Shown here in pieces: positions 1 to 9,756 of a DNA stretch of 64,000 bases. A model generated the notes under the pieces. That model worked only from the letters and a program-made list of their open reading frames with translations, had not been told where the DNA came from and did no database searches. The position numbers and the translations under genes were made by a program. Origin of the DNA: G965230065 sp965230065 (lineage in GTDB: Bacteria > Bacteroidota > Bacteroidia > Cytophagales > Cyclobacteriaceae); NCBI GenBank assembly GCA_965230065.1, contig OZ245942.1, positions 4,402,001 to 4,466,000 on the forward strand, given 5' to 3'. Numbering within the stretch: the first letter of the stretch is position 1; each line of letters starts with the position of its first letter.

Positions 1-374
1 ATGCCGGAAGCATCCGTTTGAATACTCCCCAGAAAGTATCGGGAGAAGCGGTAGACATAATTATGAAGCCTGGAGAACAGGCTTTATTTACCAAAGATCA
101 GGAATTTAAATTGAAAGTAGTGAAACCGGAACTCTATACTTCCTGGAAGGAACATGAACTCCTGTTCGAAAATGCACCATTATCGCAGGTAGGCCAGATA
201 ATTGAAGATACTTATGGAGTTACTGTTCATTTTGAGGACCCCAGTTTACGAACAATCAAAATTACAGGATCGCTGCCCAATGATAAATTAGAAGTACTTA
301 CTGGCATGCTCAGTGAGATTCTCCATGTGCAAATTACCCAATCAAAGGATAGAATTTATATAGACAAAAAATAA
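1..374 (+). CDS. FecR-family anti-sigma factor, C-terminal part (cut by window edge)
   Basis: The open frame runs in from the left edge with its first full codon at base 3, so only the last ~123 residues are present. They contain the end of the FecR domain (GEAVDIIMKPGEQALF) followed by the DUF4974-type C-terminal domain (YTSWKEHELLFENAPL, then a stretch ending YIDKK). FecR proteins sit in the inner membrane and receive a signal from the N-terminal STN domain of a TonB-dependent receptor in order to release an ECF sigma factor. The STN-bearing SusC gene begins 71 bp downstream, which fits that partnership. The sigma factor gene would be expected to the left of the window. The TTG at base 18 is inside the domain and is not a credible start. 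Confidence 0.85.
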   Translation, partial: AGSIRLNTPQKVSGEAVDIIMKPGEQALFTKDQEFKLKVVKPELYTSWKEHELLFENAPLSQVGQIIEDTYGVTVHFEDPSLRTIKITGSLPNDKLEVLTGMLSEILHVQITQSKDRIYIDKK

Positions 375-445
375 CCTGCCGCAGTTTGGTAAGTATGCGA
401 CAGGTTGAATTAAGTTAATTGTGTTAAACCCAAAATTACAGAATC

Positions 446-3400
446 ATGCAAAAAAAGCTACTTTTTTTTCAAAGAAGGCGATGGCAGCTGTTTTTAATCG
501 CAACGGTATTGCTGTTATGGGTAGGAAATATTTCTACCCAAGGGCAACCACTGACGGCAAGCCTGCTGAGTAACAAACCCGGTCGTATCGATCCAGATCA
601 GGATTTGCAGAAGAAGTCACTAAAAGATGTGATTTCAAAACTAGAGGAATTGCATAGCATCAAGATCACTTATCAGAGTGATCTTGTAGATGACAAGTTT
701 ATTGATGAAAACGGCTATAAAAAAATTATGAATACTTCCAAAGGTAAGTTGGAAGGCGTGGTACAATCTTATATTTCTCCCTTGGGATTGGGTTTCAAAC
801 AGTACAAAGACAACTACTACATCCTAAAACGGCAGGATGATTTTCCTAAAATACAAAAAAAATTGTTGTATGATGGTGAATCTATTATGCTGCCTCCTAT
901 TGAAAGGGTGCAGCAAAAATCTGTTTTATCCAACATTACTTACTTAATAGAAAAAACCATTTCGGGAAAGATTACCGATGAGAACAATGAGCCTTTACCA
1001 GGAGTAAATGTTGTAGTGAAAAATACTACTATAGGTACCGTGACTGATGTAGAGGGTAATTATCGGTTAAATGTTTCTGATGATGTTACTACCTTGGTTA
1101 TTTCTTCTGTAGGGTATATGACCGAAGAAGTGAATATCAACGGACGGTCAGTTATCAACTTGCAATTGATGCCTGATATAAAGGCACTTTCTGAGGTAGT
1201 TGTAGTAGGTTATGGCGTTCAGAAACGTTCGGACTTAACAGGGGCTGTATCCTCAGTTAAAGCCGAAGATGTAGAAAGTTTACCTGTAAGAAGCATCTCT
1301 GAGGCTTTGCAGGGACGTGCTGCAGGAGTTCAGGTTACACGTACGGATGGTTCGCCAGGCGGAGGTTCAGATATTGTTATCCGTGGTGTGGGATCTATTG
1401 GAGGAATGGCACCACTTTACATTGTAGACGGAGTTCGGACCGGTAGAACCGGTAACAACTTTAACCTGCAGGATGTAGAATCTATTGAAGTTTTGAAAGA
1501 TGCCAGTGCAGCGGCTATTTATGGTGCTCAGGCAGCAGGAGGCGTTATTTTAGTTACTACAAAGCGTGGGGCAAATCAGGATAAAATGAGTGTGAATTTT
1601 AATGCCTATTATGGTATACGGGAACCTCGAAACCTTTATCCACTACTCAATTCGCCTGATTATATAGTTGCCAAAGAAGCATTTGGTGTAAATACAAGCG
1701 GGTGGGATGATCCTTCGCAATTGCCCAATACTGACTGGGTAGATGAGCTTTATACAAATGGGCAAGAGCAAAGTTATTCTATTTCTTTGTCTGGCTCGTC
1801 TGATAAGGCAAATTATTACCTGTCAGCCAATTATCAGCGGGAAGATGGGACTAAAATTGACAATTGGTTTGAGAGATATGGTATCCGGTCCAATGCTGAT
1901 TATAGCATAAACAAACGGCTAAAGATTGGTGAAACCCTGTATGCATGGAAATCCGGTACAAATCCGGTACAAACTGCCACCTACCCTTTTCGGTCGGCGC
2001 CTGTAGTAGCCGTTTACGATGAAACAAACCCCTATGGAGGTTGGGCAAAAACAGGCTCGTTTTTTACAGGCCCTAATTTAGTGGGTAATGAATATATTCA
2101 CCATCGGAAAAGTGATACATATGCCCTGGAAGGTAATGTATATATTGATTGGGAAATTATCGATGGGCTTAATTTCCGTTCTACTTTTGGTGCTTCCATT
2201 TATGCAATCAGAAATTATCATTTTAGAGAAGCACATGACTTTGGAGTAATCGTGAACCCGGTTGCTTATTTAAACCGTGAAGAGCAAATTCAGAGAAATC
2301 TTACGGGTCACTATGTTTTAACTTATGACAAAAGCATTGGTCTGCACGATTTTAAAGTGATGGCAGGATACGAATCTTATAAGCAGGATCTAAGCAGTGT
2401 GTATGGAGAAGCTCAGGGTTTTCAGGTCATTACTTATAATCTTGGATTAAGCACCGAGCCTAGCTCTAACAGAACAAGTGGGGGTGAATTTCCTCAAACC
2501 CGTTTGTTATCACAGTTTGGTCGAGTTAACTATACTTATGCTAATAAATACCTCCTAACAGCCAATATACGTCGTGATGGTTCTGATCGCTTCGGACCTA
2601 CTAATAAATGGGGTGTTTTTCCTTCATTCTCAGTAGGCTGGAGATTAACTGAAGAAGCATTTATGCAAGATTTGTCTTTTATTTCAAATTTGAAATTGAG
2701 GGGAAGTTATGGCATACTCGGAAGTACCAGCAGCATTCCACAGTTCACTTATCAGGCATCGTACGGTGGGGCAGGGGGCACAAACATTCATGGGTTGCCA
2801 GATGGAAGTCGTGCTAAAGGGTATGCACTCACCGCCCAGTTAGCTAATCAGGATATTCGGTGGGAAGAAGTAAAACAGACAGATATCGGGGTGGATATCG
2901 GGTTGTTTGGCGACCGTTTGAACATTACAGTTGATTGGTATAGCCGGCAGACAGAAGATATGATATATCAGGTACCAGTTCCGCTCACTGCAGGTTTTGC
3001 CGGTTCCAGTGTGTATACCAACATTGGCCAAATGAGTAATAAAGGCTTTGAATTTGCTGCTGATTTCCGGGGAAAAAATGGTGATTTTTCCTATAGCATT
3101 GGTGCCAATGCAGCCTTTAATAAAAACTTAGTGGAAACGCTGGATGGTACCAATAATAACCCGATCAACGATGGGGCTGCCGGGGATTATCTGGAGAGTA
3201 CCGTAGCCCGTACAGAGGCTGGGCAACCCATGAGCCAGTTCTATGGCTATATTGTTGATGGTATATTCCAAACAGACCCTGAGGTAGAAGCACTCAACCA
3301 GCAGGCCCAGGAAGCAGCAGGCTCCACGTCTGTATACTATCAGAATCAGGCTACCGGAGCGGGTGATTTGCGCTTCAGGGATGTGAATGGAGACGGCCAC

Positions 3401-3970
3401 ATTACCATAGATGATAAAACTTTTATAGGAAACCCCTGGCCAAAAATGACTTATGGCATTAACCTGAATTTAGGATGGAAAAATTTTGATCTTGTAGCTT
3501 TGTTTCAAGGGGTACAAGGGGTTGATGCATTTAACGGGAATAAGTATTACACCCAATACTTTGTGGGAGATTACAATACTACTTCTGATATTTTTAATAC
3601 TTCCTTTTTTAATGGAGGAGAACTTACTGACTTGCCCAGGGTGGGTTTTACGGATGATTCCGGCAATTATGTACGTGATCCAAATGCCAATTACACCAGA
3701 ATATCCAGCTATTATGTAGAAGATGGGTCTTTTCTGAAGCTCCGTAATTTGCAAATTGGATATACCCTCCCCAGTAGTGTGGGCAGCAATATAGGGCTTT
3801 CAAATCTTCGGATTTACTTACAGGGGCAAAACCTGATCACCCTTACCAACTATTCTGGACTGGATCCTGAAATTCTGGGGCGTAATGGCACAACGGCAAG
3901 AGGTCTGGATACAATTTATTCGTATCCACGTACACGTTTATTCTCTATTGGACTGGATGTGAGTTTCTGA
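446..3970 (+). CDS. SusC/RagA-type TonB-dependent receptor with STN domain (pair 1)
   Basis: An outer-membrane importer for glycans or oligosaccharides, powered by TonB. Domains in order: a hydrophobic export signal (about residues 12-32), an STN signalling domain (about 52-130), a carboxypeptidase-regulatory-like beta domain (about 172-242, starting ISGKITDENNEPLPGV), the SusC-signature linker LSEVVVVGYG, a plug domain (about 275-375, with GAQAAGGVILVTTKRG) and a large beta-barrel. It ends on phenylalanine (LDVSF), as outer-membrane barrels usually do. The length of 1174 aa is normal for STN-containing SusC. It follows the FecR gene and is followed within 16 bp by its SusD partner. The STN domain implies regulation by the FecR/ECF sigma relay. 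The substrate cannot be read from the sequence. Confidence 0.95.
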   Translation: MQKKLLFFQRRRWQLFLIATVLLLWVGNISTQGQPLTASLLSNKPGRIDPDQDLQKKSLKDVISKLEELHSIKITYQSDLVDDKFIDENGYKKIMNTSKGKLEGVVQSYISPLGLGFKQYKDNYYILKRQDDFPKIQKKLLYDGESIMLPPIERVQQKSVLSNITYLIEKTISGKITDENNEPLPGVNVVVKNTTIGTVTDVEGNYRLNVSDDVTTLVISSVGYMTEEVNINGRSVINLQLMPDIKALSEVVVVGYGVQKRSDLTGAVSSVKAEDVESLPVRSISEALQGRAAGVQVTRTDGSPGGGSDIVIRGVGSIGGMAPLYIVDGVRTGRTGNNFNLQDVESIEVLKDASAAAIYGAQAAGGVILVTTKRGANQDKMSVNFNAYYGIREPRNLYPLLNSPDYIVAKEAFGVNTSGWDDPSQLPNTDWVDELYTNGQEQSYSISLSGSSDKANYYLSANYQREDGTKIDNWFERYGIRSNADYSINKRLKIGETLYAWKSGTNPVQTATYPFRSAPVVAVYDETNPYGGWAKTGSFFTGPNLVGNEYIHHRKSDTYALEGNVYIDWEIIDGLNFRSTFGASIYAIRNYHFREAHDFGVIVNPVAYLNREEQIQRNLTGHYVLTYDKSIGLHDFKVMAGYESYKQDLSSVYGEAQGFQVITYNLGLSTEPSSNRTSGGEFPQTRLLSQFGRVNYTYANKYLLTANIRRDGSDRFGPTNKWGVFPSFSVGWRLTEEAFMQDLSFISNLKLRGSYGILGSTSSIPQFTYQASYGGAGGTNIHGLPDGSRAKGYALTAQLANQDIRWEEVKQTDIGVDIGLFGDRLNITVDWYSRQTEDMIYQVPVPLTAGFAGSSVYTNIGQMSNKGFEFAADFRGKNGDFSYSIGANAAFNKNLVETLDGTNNNPINDGAAGDYLESTVARTEAGQPMSQFYGYIVDGIFQTDPEVEALNQQAQEAAGSTSVYYQNQATGAGDLRFRDVNGDGHITIDDKTFIGNPWPKMTYGINLNLGWKNFDLVALFQGVQGVDAFNGNKYYTQYFVGDYNTTSDIFNTSFFNGGELTDLPRVGFTDDSGNYVRDPNANYTRISSYYVEDGSFLKLRNLQIGYTLPSSVGSNIGLSNLRIYLQGQNLITLTNYSGLDPEILGRNGTTARGLDTIYSYPRTRLFSIGLDVSF

Positions 3971-4010
3971 CCCATGAAGTCAATTTATGAACTATATAAT
4001 TGAAAAACCC

Positions 4011-5753
4011 ATGTTTATTAAAATAAAGATAATTCTCAAAGCAACATTCTTTACCCTCTTGGTCGGACTTTTGGGTTGTAAAGAAGATTTTATTGATATT
4101 GATAATCCGAGTGCACTTTCTACTACAAATTATCCTGGCTCTGTAAATGATTTACAACAATTACTCACGGGTGTTTATGGTACGCAACATGCGCCAGGCT
4201 TATTTGGCCACAATATGTTTGGTAAAATCCTGTATATGTGGGCTCATACCGCAGATTTAAGCTGGCAGGGAACACCCACTTGGATTGCATTGGCACAAAA
4301 TAATTCTCAGCCAAATGATGGTTTCCTGAATGGAACCTGGCAGGACCTGTGGAAAGGGGTTCAACGTTCAAATACGCTATTAGAAAACATTCAGAACTAT
4401 CGTGAGAATAGTGCGAAAGAATCGGAAAAAGCTGATCTTGATTATATGGAAGGGCAGGCCCGTTTTCTCAGGGCATGGTTCTATCAGTATTTGATCAATA
4501 TTTGGGGAGAATCATTCATCATTGACGGGCAGGGAGGAGATGCAAGGGGAGTGCCTATTATTACAGAAGTTTCTTCTACACTTAGTGAAACACAAGTACC
4601 CCGTTCTACTGTTCGTCAGGTATGGGATCTTATTCTTGATGACTTAAAAATTGCCGAAACACTTTTATCTGGCAAAACCTGGACTGGCAATGAGGTTTAC
4701 AAAGTAGATATGTGGGCTATTAAAGGCTTTTTGGCAAAGGCATATGTTTATACACAGGATTGGAACAATGCACAAACCTACCTGAGTGATGTTATCAATA
4801 ACAGTGGGAAATCATTAGTGCCTTTTGAAACTTATAAAGACATGTTCAATAATAAAAATGAGTTTAATAATGAATCACTCTTTGAATTGAATATGAATGT
4901 AGATATGACAGCCCGGGGTAACTCAGAACAATCGATGGGATCGAGCATAGGGATGGTGCTTGCCCCCAGTTATGTGGGTGACAATGGTACGGCTGCGGCT
5001 TCGGCATGGTCTAATGTTTTTCCTCATGAAAAAAATATTGCCCGTTTCGGTTTTGATGTAGGTCATTATTTTCCCGAAGGTACTTCTCAGGTTTCGCCTG
5101 ATAATGTAGACCCTGCCTATGTAACCAATTCTTTTGAAGCTAGGGATAACAAAACCGTAGATCCCCGGCTTTGGGTTTCCTGTTTGCAACCCTATGTTGA
5201 TTCCATGGTAGTAAGTGGTGAAACACGGGCTATTTCACATTATCTGGATATTCATGAGTTGGATATGGAAGCATGGAGTTTCAGAAAATATATTAATTTG
5301 GAAGGTACAGAAACGGAAATAAATATGGCCAATGGATCTAACTTTTATTGGTTGCGTTTGGCAGACATTTATCTGTTATATGCTGAAGCCCTGATGGAAA
5401 CGGGAGATAATACCACAGCCCTGGAGTATATCAATAAAGTGAAAAGAAGGGCGTATGGTTATCCGGTTAATGTGCCTTCTCCGGTTGATTATAAAAGTTT
5501 AACAGATCAGACAATGGCAAGTGATCCGGTATTAGGAAATGATCCGCTTAAATATGAACGTTGGGCTGAATTATTTGGAGAAGGACACTGGTGGTTTGAT
5601 GTACGTCGTTGGCAAATTGGCGCCCAGGAGGCAGATTATTACGAACGTGTGCGGGGAGGCACTATCCAGTGGGAAAATACTGATTATGGACAGCCAATTC
5701 CCATATTAGAAATTAATTCAAATGTTCAAATGGAACAAAATCCCGGATATTAA
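4011..5753 (+). CDS. SusD/RagB-family nutrient-binding lipoprotein (pair 1)
   Basis: Surface lipoprotein that caps the SusC barrel and captures glycan. The ATG at 4011 is chosen over the upstream ATG at 3987 because it gives a compact lipoprotein signal peptide with the lipobox LLGC (Cys23). The residues after the cysteine read KEDFID. A lysine followed by acidic residues at this position matches the known lipoprotein export signal of Bacteroidota, so surface exposure is expected. The C-terminal RagB/SusD region has the usual features, including the stretch around YLLYAEALMETGD and the ending MEQNPGY. It is translationally close to the SusC gene and followed by a strong hairpin. Confidence 0.93.
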   Translation: MFIKIKIILKATFFTLLVGLLGCKEDFIDIDNPSALSTTNYPGSVNDLQQLLTGVYGTQHAPGLFGHNMFGKILYMWAHTADLSWQGTPTWIALAQNNSQPNDGFLNGTWQDLWKGVQRSNTLLENIQNYRENSAKESEKADLDYMEGQARFLRAWFYQYLINIWGESFIIDGQGGDARGVPIITEVSSTLSETQVPRSTVRQVWDLILDDLKIAETLLSGKTWTGNEVYKVDMWAIKGFLAKAYVYTQDWNNAQTYLSDVINNSGKSLVPFETYKDMFNNKNEFNNESLFELNMNVDMTARGNSEQSMGSSIGMVLAPSYVGDNGTAAASAWSNVFPHEKNIARFGFDVGHYFPEGTSQVSPDNVDPAYVTNSFEARDNKTVDPRLWVSCLQPYVDSMVVSGETRAISHYLDIHELDMEAWSFRKYINLEGTETEINMANGSNFYWLRLADIYLLYAEALMETGDNTTALEYINKVKRRAYGYPVNVPSPVDYKSLTDQTMASDPVLGNDPLKYERWAELFGEGHWWFDVRRWQIGAQEADYYERVRGGTIQWENTDYGQPIPILEINSNVQMEQNPGY

Positions 5754-5767
5754 TCCAGATTGCCTGA

Positions 5768-5815
5768 TTAAGCAGAAAAGTATTACTTTTAAGCAAAGTA
5801 TACTTTTCTGCTTAA
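5768..5815 (+). terminator. Perfect 16-bp hairpin after susD pair 1
   Basis: The arm TTAAGCAGAAAAGTAT (5768-5783) pairs perfectly with 5800-5815, with a 16-nt loop. It lies directly after the SusD stop codon and just before the next gene, so it probably ends the FecR-SusC-SusD transcript. There is no clean T-tract, so a processing or stabilising hairpin is also possible. Confidence 0.55.
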
Positions 5816-5830
5816 AGTATTTACAGTAGT

Positions 5831-7771
5831 ATGTCAGCTATTCTAGGCACTTCTTCAAAAACGAAAAACAGGCGATTGCTCGTATTTAAGTTAGTTGCCA
5901 TGCTACTGCCTTTCATGTTGGTGGTTTTGGTTGAAGTGGCGTTGATACTGTTTGGGTATGGATATGATTTCCAGCTTTTTGTAGAAGACCCAAAAAATGC
6001 TGACTTTTTGATCATGAACAAGCATGCTTCCAAAAAGTATTTCATGGAGGAAGAAAATGCTACTATTGGAAATTTTGAAAAATTTGAGAAAACTAAAAGC
6101 CCCAACACCTTCAGAATATTTGTACTGGGCGAATCTACTACCATTGGTTATCCCTATATGCACAACGGATCTTTTCACCGTTGGCTGCAATACCGTTTAA
6201 TGCATACTTTTCCTGACAGGCATTTTGAAGTTATTAATCTTTCTCTAACAGCAGTAAACTCGTATACCGTTCAAGACTTTGCCAAGCAAATTGCGCCCTA
6301 TGCACCTGATGCCGTATTGATTTATGTAGGCCACAATGAATATTATGGAGCTTTGGGAGTAGGCTCTACCAGTTATATAGGGGATAAGCCAGCATTGATA
6401 AGAACTATGCTCAGGCTGAGAGAGCTTCGTTTGGTGCAGTTTTTAAGCAGCATTATTTCTAAAATAAAGCAGGCATTTTCTGGTGGTGCTCAGGAAACAG
6501 ACCTGCGGGAAAACCTGATGAAAAGGATGGCATCTGAACAGCAAATTCCTTTTGCTTCAGTGGTATACAAAAATGGGATTCATCAGTTCGGAAACAACCT
6601 TCATGAAGCCCTGGCTGCTTTAGAAAAAGAAAAAATTCCTGTGCTGATCAGTAACCTAGTCAGTAACGAAAAAGACTTAAAACCATTTATCAGTGATACA
6701 ACAGTTGAACAGCATTCGGCTGTTCATCATTTTACCCTTGCACAAAAGACGTATGAACAGGCTGATTTTGAGCAGGCAAAAGGGCATTACAGACTGGCAA
6801 AAGAACTGGATATGTTACGTTTCAGGGCTCCGGAAGAAATGAATAATATTATCAACAAAGCAGTCACAGTTTTTCCGAATGTAAACCTGGTGGATACCAG
6901 AGCCTTATTTGAAGCTCACTCCCTGCATGGCATTCTAGGTAAGGAAACTTTACTTGAACATGTCCATCCCAATTTGCTGGGGTATGCCTTACTTTCAGAA
7001 GCATTTTACCAGTCGTTAAAAAACCATATCATTAACACCAAAGAAGGCCATGAAATGACCTTTAAAGAGCTATATCAGCAAATGCCCATTACCCTTGTGG
7101 ATTCCTTGAAAGGAGCCTATGAAATTATGATGCTCAAAGAAGGCTGGCCATTTAATGAGCCAATTACTGAAGAGGTGAATGCAAATAAATCGTTTGAGGA
7201 GATACTGGCTGGAGGCTTGTCCGTGAAACAAATCACCTGGAGTGATGCCATGAAACAGTTATACAATTATTATATAAAAGAGTATAAATATCCAGAAGCA
7301 TTAAAGGTAACAGAAGCACTACTTCTGGAAAACCCCTATGATCCTGCATTCTATCTTCAGGCCGGGAAACTATGTATGGATTTGGAAGCGCACAGGCGAG
7401 CCGGATTTTACCTGAGAAAGGCATTTGAAATGAAACCTGATCTCGAAACTGCCAGAGATCTATTAATTACTTTGTTAAAATTAGACCGACCCCGGGAAGC
7501 TTTACCCTATTTAAATTTTGCAATCGCCAATAAACCAGCTGATTTTAGCCTGGGTGAACTACAGCTTTTTGTTAATCAAATAATTGCATTAAAAGATCAG
7601 TATGCTAAAAATCCCACTGATGTGCAACTTACCAATCAGATTGCAGCAACTTATTTAAAATTTGCCAATACTACAGCAGCTACTATTTATATAGAGAAAT
7701 CTCTTCATATAGCACATAATAATCCGGTTGCTCTTGCTCTTCAGGAGCAGATTCAGGAAATATTAAATTGA
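5831..7771 (+). CDS. Membrane-anchored SGNH/GDSL-type hydrolase with TPR-like C-terminus
   Basis: A 646-aa protein with one N-terminal membrane segment (about residues 16-42), which places the rest outside the cytoplasm. SGNH blocks are visible: block I as GES (100-102), block III as GHNE (167-170), and block V as E376-H377-V378-H379, so glutamate stands where the usual aspartate of DxxH is found. Helical TPR-like repeats follow (about 410-646), including the pattern YPEALKVTEALLLENPYDPAFYLQAG. SGNH proteins of this layout may be esterases or deacetylases acting on polysaccharide, but the substrate is not evident. It lies between the first SusCD pair and IS copy 1 and has no obvious operon partner. 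Confidence 0.75.
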   Translation: MSAILGTSSKTKNRRLLVFKLVAMLLPFMLVVLVEVALILFGYGYDFQLFVEDPKNADFLIMNKHASKKYFMEEENATIGNFEKFEKTKSPNTFRIFVLGESTTIGYPYMHNGSFHRWLQYRLMHTFPDRHFEVINLSLTAVNSYTVQDFAKQIAPYAPDAVLIYVGHNEYYGALGVGSTSYIGDKPALIRTMLRLRELRLVQFLSSIISKIKQAFSGGAQETDLRENLMKRMASEQQIPFASVVYKNGIHQFGNNLHEALAALEKEKIPVLISNLVSNEKDLKPFISDTTVEQHSAVHHFTLAQKTYEQADFEQAKGHYRLAKELDMLRFRAPEEMNNIINKAVTVFPNVNLVDTRALFEAHSLHGILGKETLLEHVHPNLLGYALLSEAFYQSLKNHIINTKEGHEMTFKELYQQMPITLVDSLKGAYEIMMLKEGWPFNEPITEEVNANKSFEEILAGGLSVKQITWSDAMKQLYNYYIKEYKYPEALKVTEALLLENPYDPAFYLQAGKLCMDLEAHRRAGFYLRKAFEMKPDLETARDLLITLLKLDRPREALPYLNFAIANKPADFSLGELQLFVNQIIALKDQYAKNPTDVQLTNQIAATYLKFANTTAATIYIEKSLHIAHNNPVALALQEQIQEILN

Positions 7772-8036
7772 TGGGGAGGCCGGCGGTTCAGGTACAACCC
7801 GGCTATACGTTGCGGGTCCTCGCCTGAGTCTTTGATCCACTTTACTCCACTTTACTTTGATTTCTTCCCCGGTGAGTTGGGCTTTTTCCATGGTACGGCT
7901 GCTGGTTTTGCCCCCGCCAAGTTGGTAATGCGCATGTCGCCCTCCAGGATGTTGGAGCGGCACAGCAGCAGGGCTGCATTTCTATCCTTTAGTATCCTGA
8001 ACAGAATCAGCAGATTTCGTTGTGTTTTGAATATTA
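7772..8036. other. Intergenic stretch before IS copy 1, no recognisable gene
   Basis: About 265 bp with more G and C than its surroundings. Short open frames exist on both strands (for example minus 7763-7963), but none resembles a known family. It could be a gene remnant. The last eight bases (8029-8036) are the left target-site copy of the IS. Confidence 0.4.
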
Positions 8037-9058
8037 ACGTGAGTTATGGGTTTAAATAATTGATAATTAGCCTTTTATAAGGGAAAAGGTTACAAAATTT
8101 AAGAAATTAGAAGCGCTAACATCTAAAACTTAATTCTGTAACCTATGCTACACGAAGATAAAGAAAATAAACTCATAGAACTATTCATTACCGTGGACGA
8201 TTTTTGTATTGCTCTGGAAAACTGGAAAAGCCAACATCCAAAGTTTTGTACCTCAGTGACAAACCAACCTTTCATGAGTGATAGCGAAATGCTCACTATC
8301 CTGGTTTATTATCAGTATTCAGGTTATAAATGCTTTCAATACTATTATGAGGATTTTGTAGCAACTATTTTGAAGAGTTATTTTCCTCAACAAGTAAGCT
8401 ACCCACGCTTTGTAGCCCTGATCCCCCGACTTTTGCCTGGGTTGTATCTATTGCTGAAGTGGTGTACTCTGCTGAGCCGACGCAGCAATTGTTATTTTAT
8501 TGACTCCAAAAAGCTTCCTGTGTGCGATAACCGCCGGATTCATAACCATAAAGTATTTGATGGCTATGCGACTCGGGGTAAGTCCTCCACAGGCTGGTTT
8601 TTCGGCTTTAAAATACATTTGGTCATCAATAATTATGGGGAGATTATCAATTTTCTCTTTACAAGGGGCAATGTAGCAGATAATAATCAAGAAGTGCTCC
8701 GAGAGTTACTTACTGGCTTGAAAGGCCAGTGCTTTGGGGATAAAGGGTATATAACTAAGCTTTTTGAGGAATTCTATCAGCAAGGACTTCATCTCATTAC
8801 CAAAGTGCGAAGCAATATGAAAAATCGCCTGATCCCCTTAGCAGACTATCTGAAATTACGCAAACGAGCTGTAATTGAATCGGTCAATGATATACTAACC
8901 AGTGTTTTTGATTTAGAACATACCCGGCACAGAAGTCCCATGAATGCATTAGCCCATATGATGGCTTCTCTGATTGCTTATTGTTTTTATCAGGATAAGC
9001 CTTCAGTATTTATAGCTCATCAAGAAAAACTATTGATTGCTTAACCCATAATTCACGT
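8037..9058 (+). mobile_element. IS982-family insertion sequence, copy 1
   Basis: A 1022-bp element with imperfect ~18-bp terminal inverted repeats: left end ACGTGAGTTATGGGTTTA, right end (reversed) ACGTGAATTATGGGTTAA. It is flanked by a GAATATTA direct repeat (8029-8036 and 9059-9066), an 8-bp target duplication. It carries one transposase gene whose stop codon lies inside the right inverted repeat. It is identical in the compared sequence to the element at 50037-51058. It sits between the SGNH gene and the ECF sigma gene, 62 bp upstream of the sigma start, so it may have displaced the sigma promoter or may supply one. Confidence 0.95.
8145..9044 (+). CDS. IS982-family transposase (copy 1)
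   Basis: A 299-aa DDE transposase, full length for IS982. The family hallmarks are present: YFIDSKKLPVC with Asp120, the RGKSSTGWFFGFK block, FGDKGY with Asp199, and the VIESVND block with Glu245 forming the DDE triad, followed by EHTRHRSP. No frameshift or stop is present, so the element looks capable of transposition. The ATG at 8145 follows about 108 bp of left-end DNA. Confidence 0.96.
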   Translation: MLHEDKENKLIELFITVDDFCIALENWKSQHPKFCTSVTNQPFMSDSEMLTILVYYQYSGYKCFQYYYEDFVATILKSYFPQQVSYPRFVALIPRLLPGLYLLLKWCTLLSRRSNCYFIDSKKLPVCDNRRIHNHKVFDGYATRGKSSTGWFFGFKIHLVINNYGEIINFLFTRGNVADNNQEVLRELLTGLKGQCFGDKGYITKLFEEFYQQGLHLITKVRSNMKNRLIPLADYLKLRKRAVIESVNDILTSVFDLEHTRHRSPMNALAHMMASLIAYCFYQDKPSVFIAHQEKLLIA

Positions 9059-9120
9059 GAATATTAACAACCAGAACCTTTGTTATTGTTTGTTTTTTAT
9101 GAAAAGAATAATTAACCTGC

Positions 9121-9756
9121 ATGTCAGATGCGTTTTCTATGAAAAATAAATCCACCTCTAAGGATGAAATTTTATTCTGGGCTGCCTTCAGGCAGGGTAG
9201 TGAAACTGCGTATGCGCATCTTTACAAAAACTACTTCCACAAACTTTACAATTATGGTATAAAATTCTCGGCCGATACTGCATTGGTTGAGGATTGCCTC
9301 CAGCAGTTGTTTGTAGAACTTTGGCAGAACAGGCAAAACCTGGGCGATACCCCTTCTGTACAAAATTACCTGTACAAATCTTTTCGCAGGAAGATACTCC
9401 GGAAAATCAGGCAACAACGCAGCATGTCGCTGGGGCAGTACAATGCAGAAGCTTATCCTTTCAACATTTCATTATCCCATGAAACTGATATAATACGGGA
9501 AGAAGTACAAGCCCACCAAAAGCAAATTTTGGCAGAAGGATTGAAACTTCTCTCGGAAAAACAAAAGGAAGCCATTTTTTTGAAATTCTACGACCGCCTC
9601 TCTTATGAAGAAATCAGTGAGGTAATGGAGCTGGAAACCAAAGCGGTGTACGACCTGGTGTATAAAGGCATTGCAAAAATGAAAAAGCACCTGAAGCCCA
9701 GTATCCCGCTTGTTACCAATTCTTTTTTAGTGGGCTTGCTTTTGCTGTTTATTTAA
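9121..9756 (+). CDS. ECF-family RNA polymerase sigma-70 factor
   Basis: A 211-aa protein with region 2 (DCLQQLFVELWQNRQNLGD, around residues 60-78) and a region 4 helix-turn-helix (KQKEAIFLKFYDRLSYEEISEVMELETKAVYDLVYKGI). The C-terminus is hydrophobic (TNSFLVGLLLLFI), which is common in Cytophagales ECF factors. It should direct transcription of the SusC/SusD pair 2 locus when released by the FecR protein encoded 397 bp downstream. An in-frame ATG seven codons downstream is an alternative start. IS copy 1 ends 62 bp upstream. Confidence 0.9.
   Translation: MSDAFSMKNKSTSKDEILFWAAFRQGSETAYAHLYKNYFHKLYNYGIKFSADTALVEDCLQQLFVELWQNRQNLGDTPSVQNYLYKSFRRKILRKIRQQRSMSLGQYNAEAYPFNISLSHETDIIREEVQAHQKQILAEGLKLLSEKQKEAIFLKFYDRLSYEEISEVMELETKAVYDLVYKGIAKMKKHLKPSIPLVTNSFLVGLLLLFI

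Noticed and set aside
7763..8059. Short open frames between the SGNH gene and IS copy 1
   Set aside because: No recognised family on either strand. Composition suggests a remnant but nothing supports a gene.
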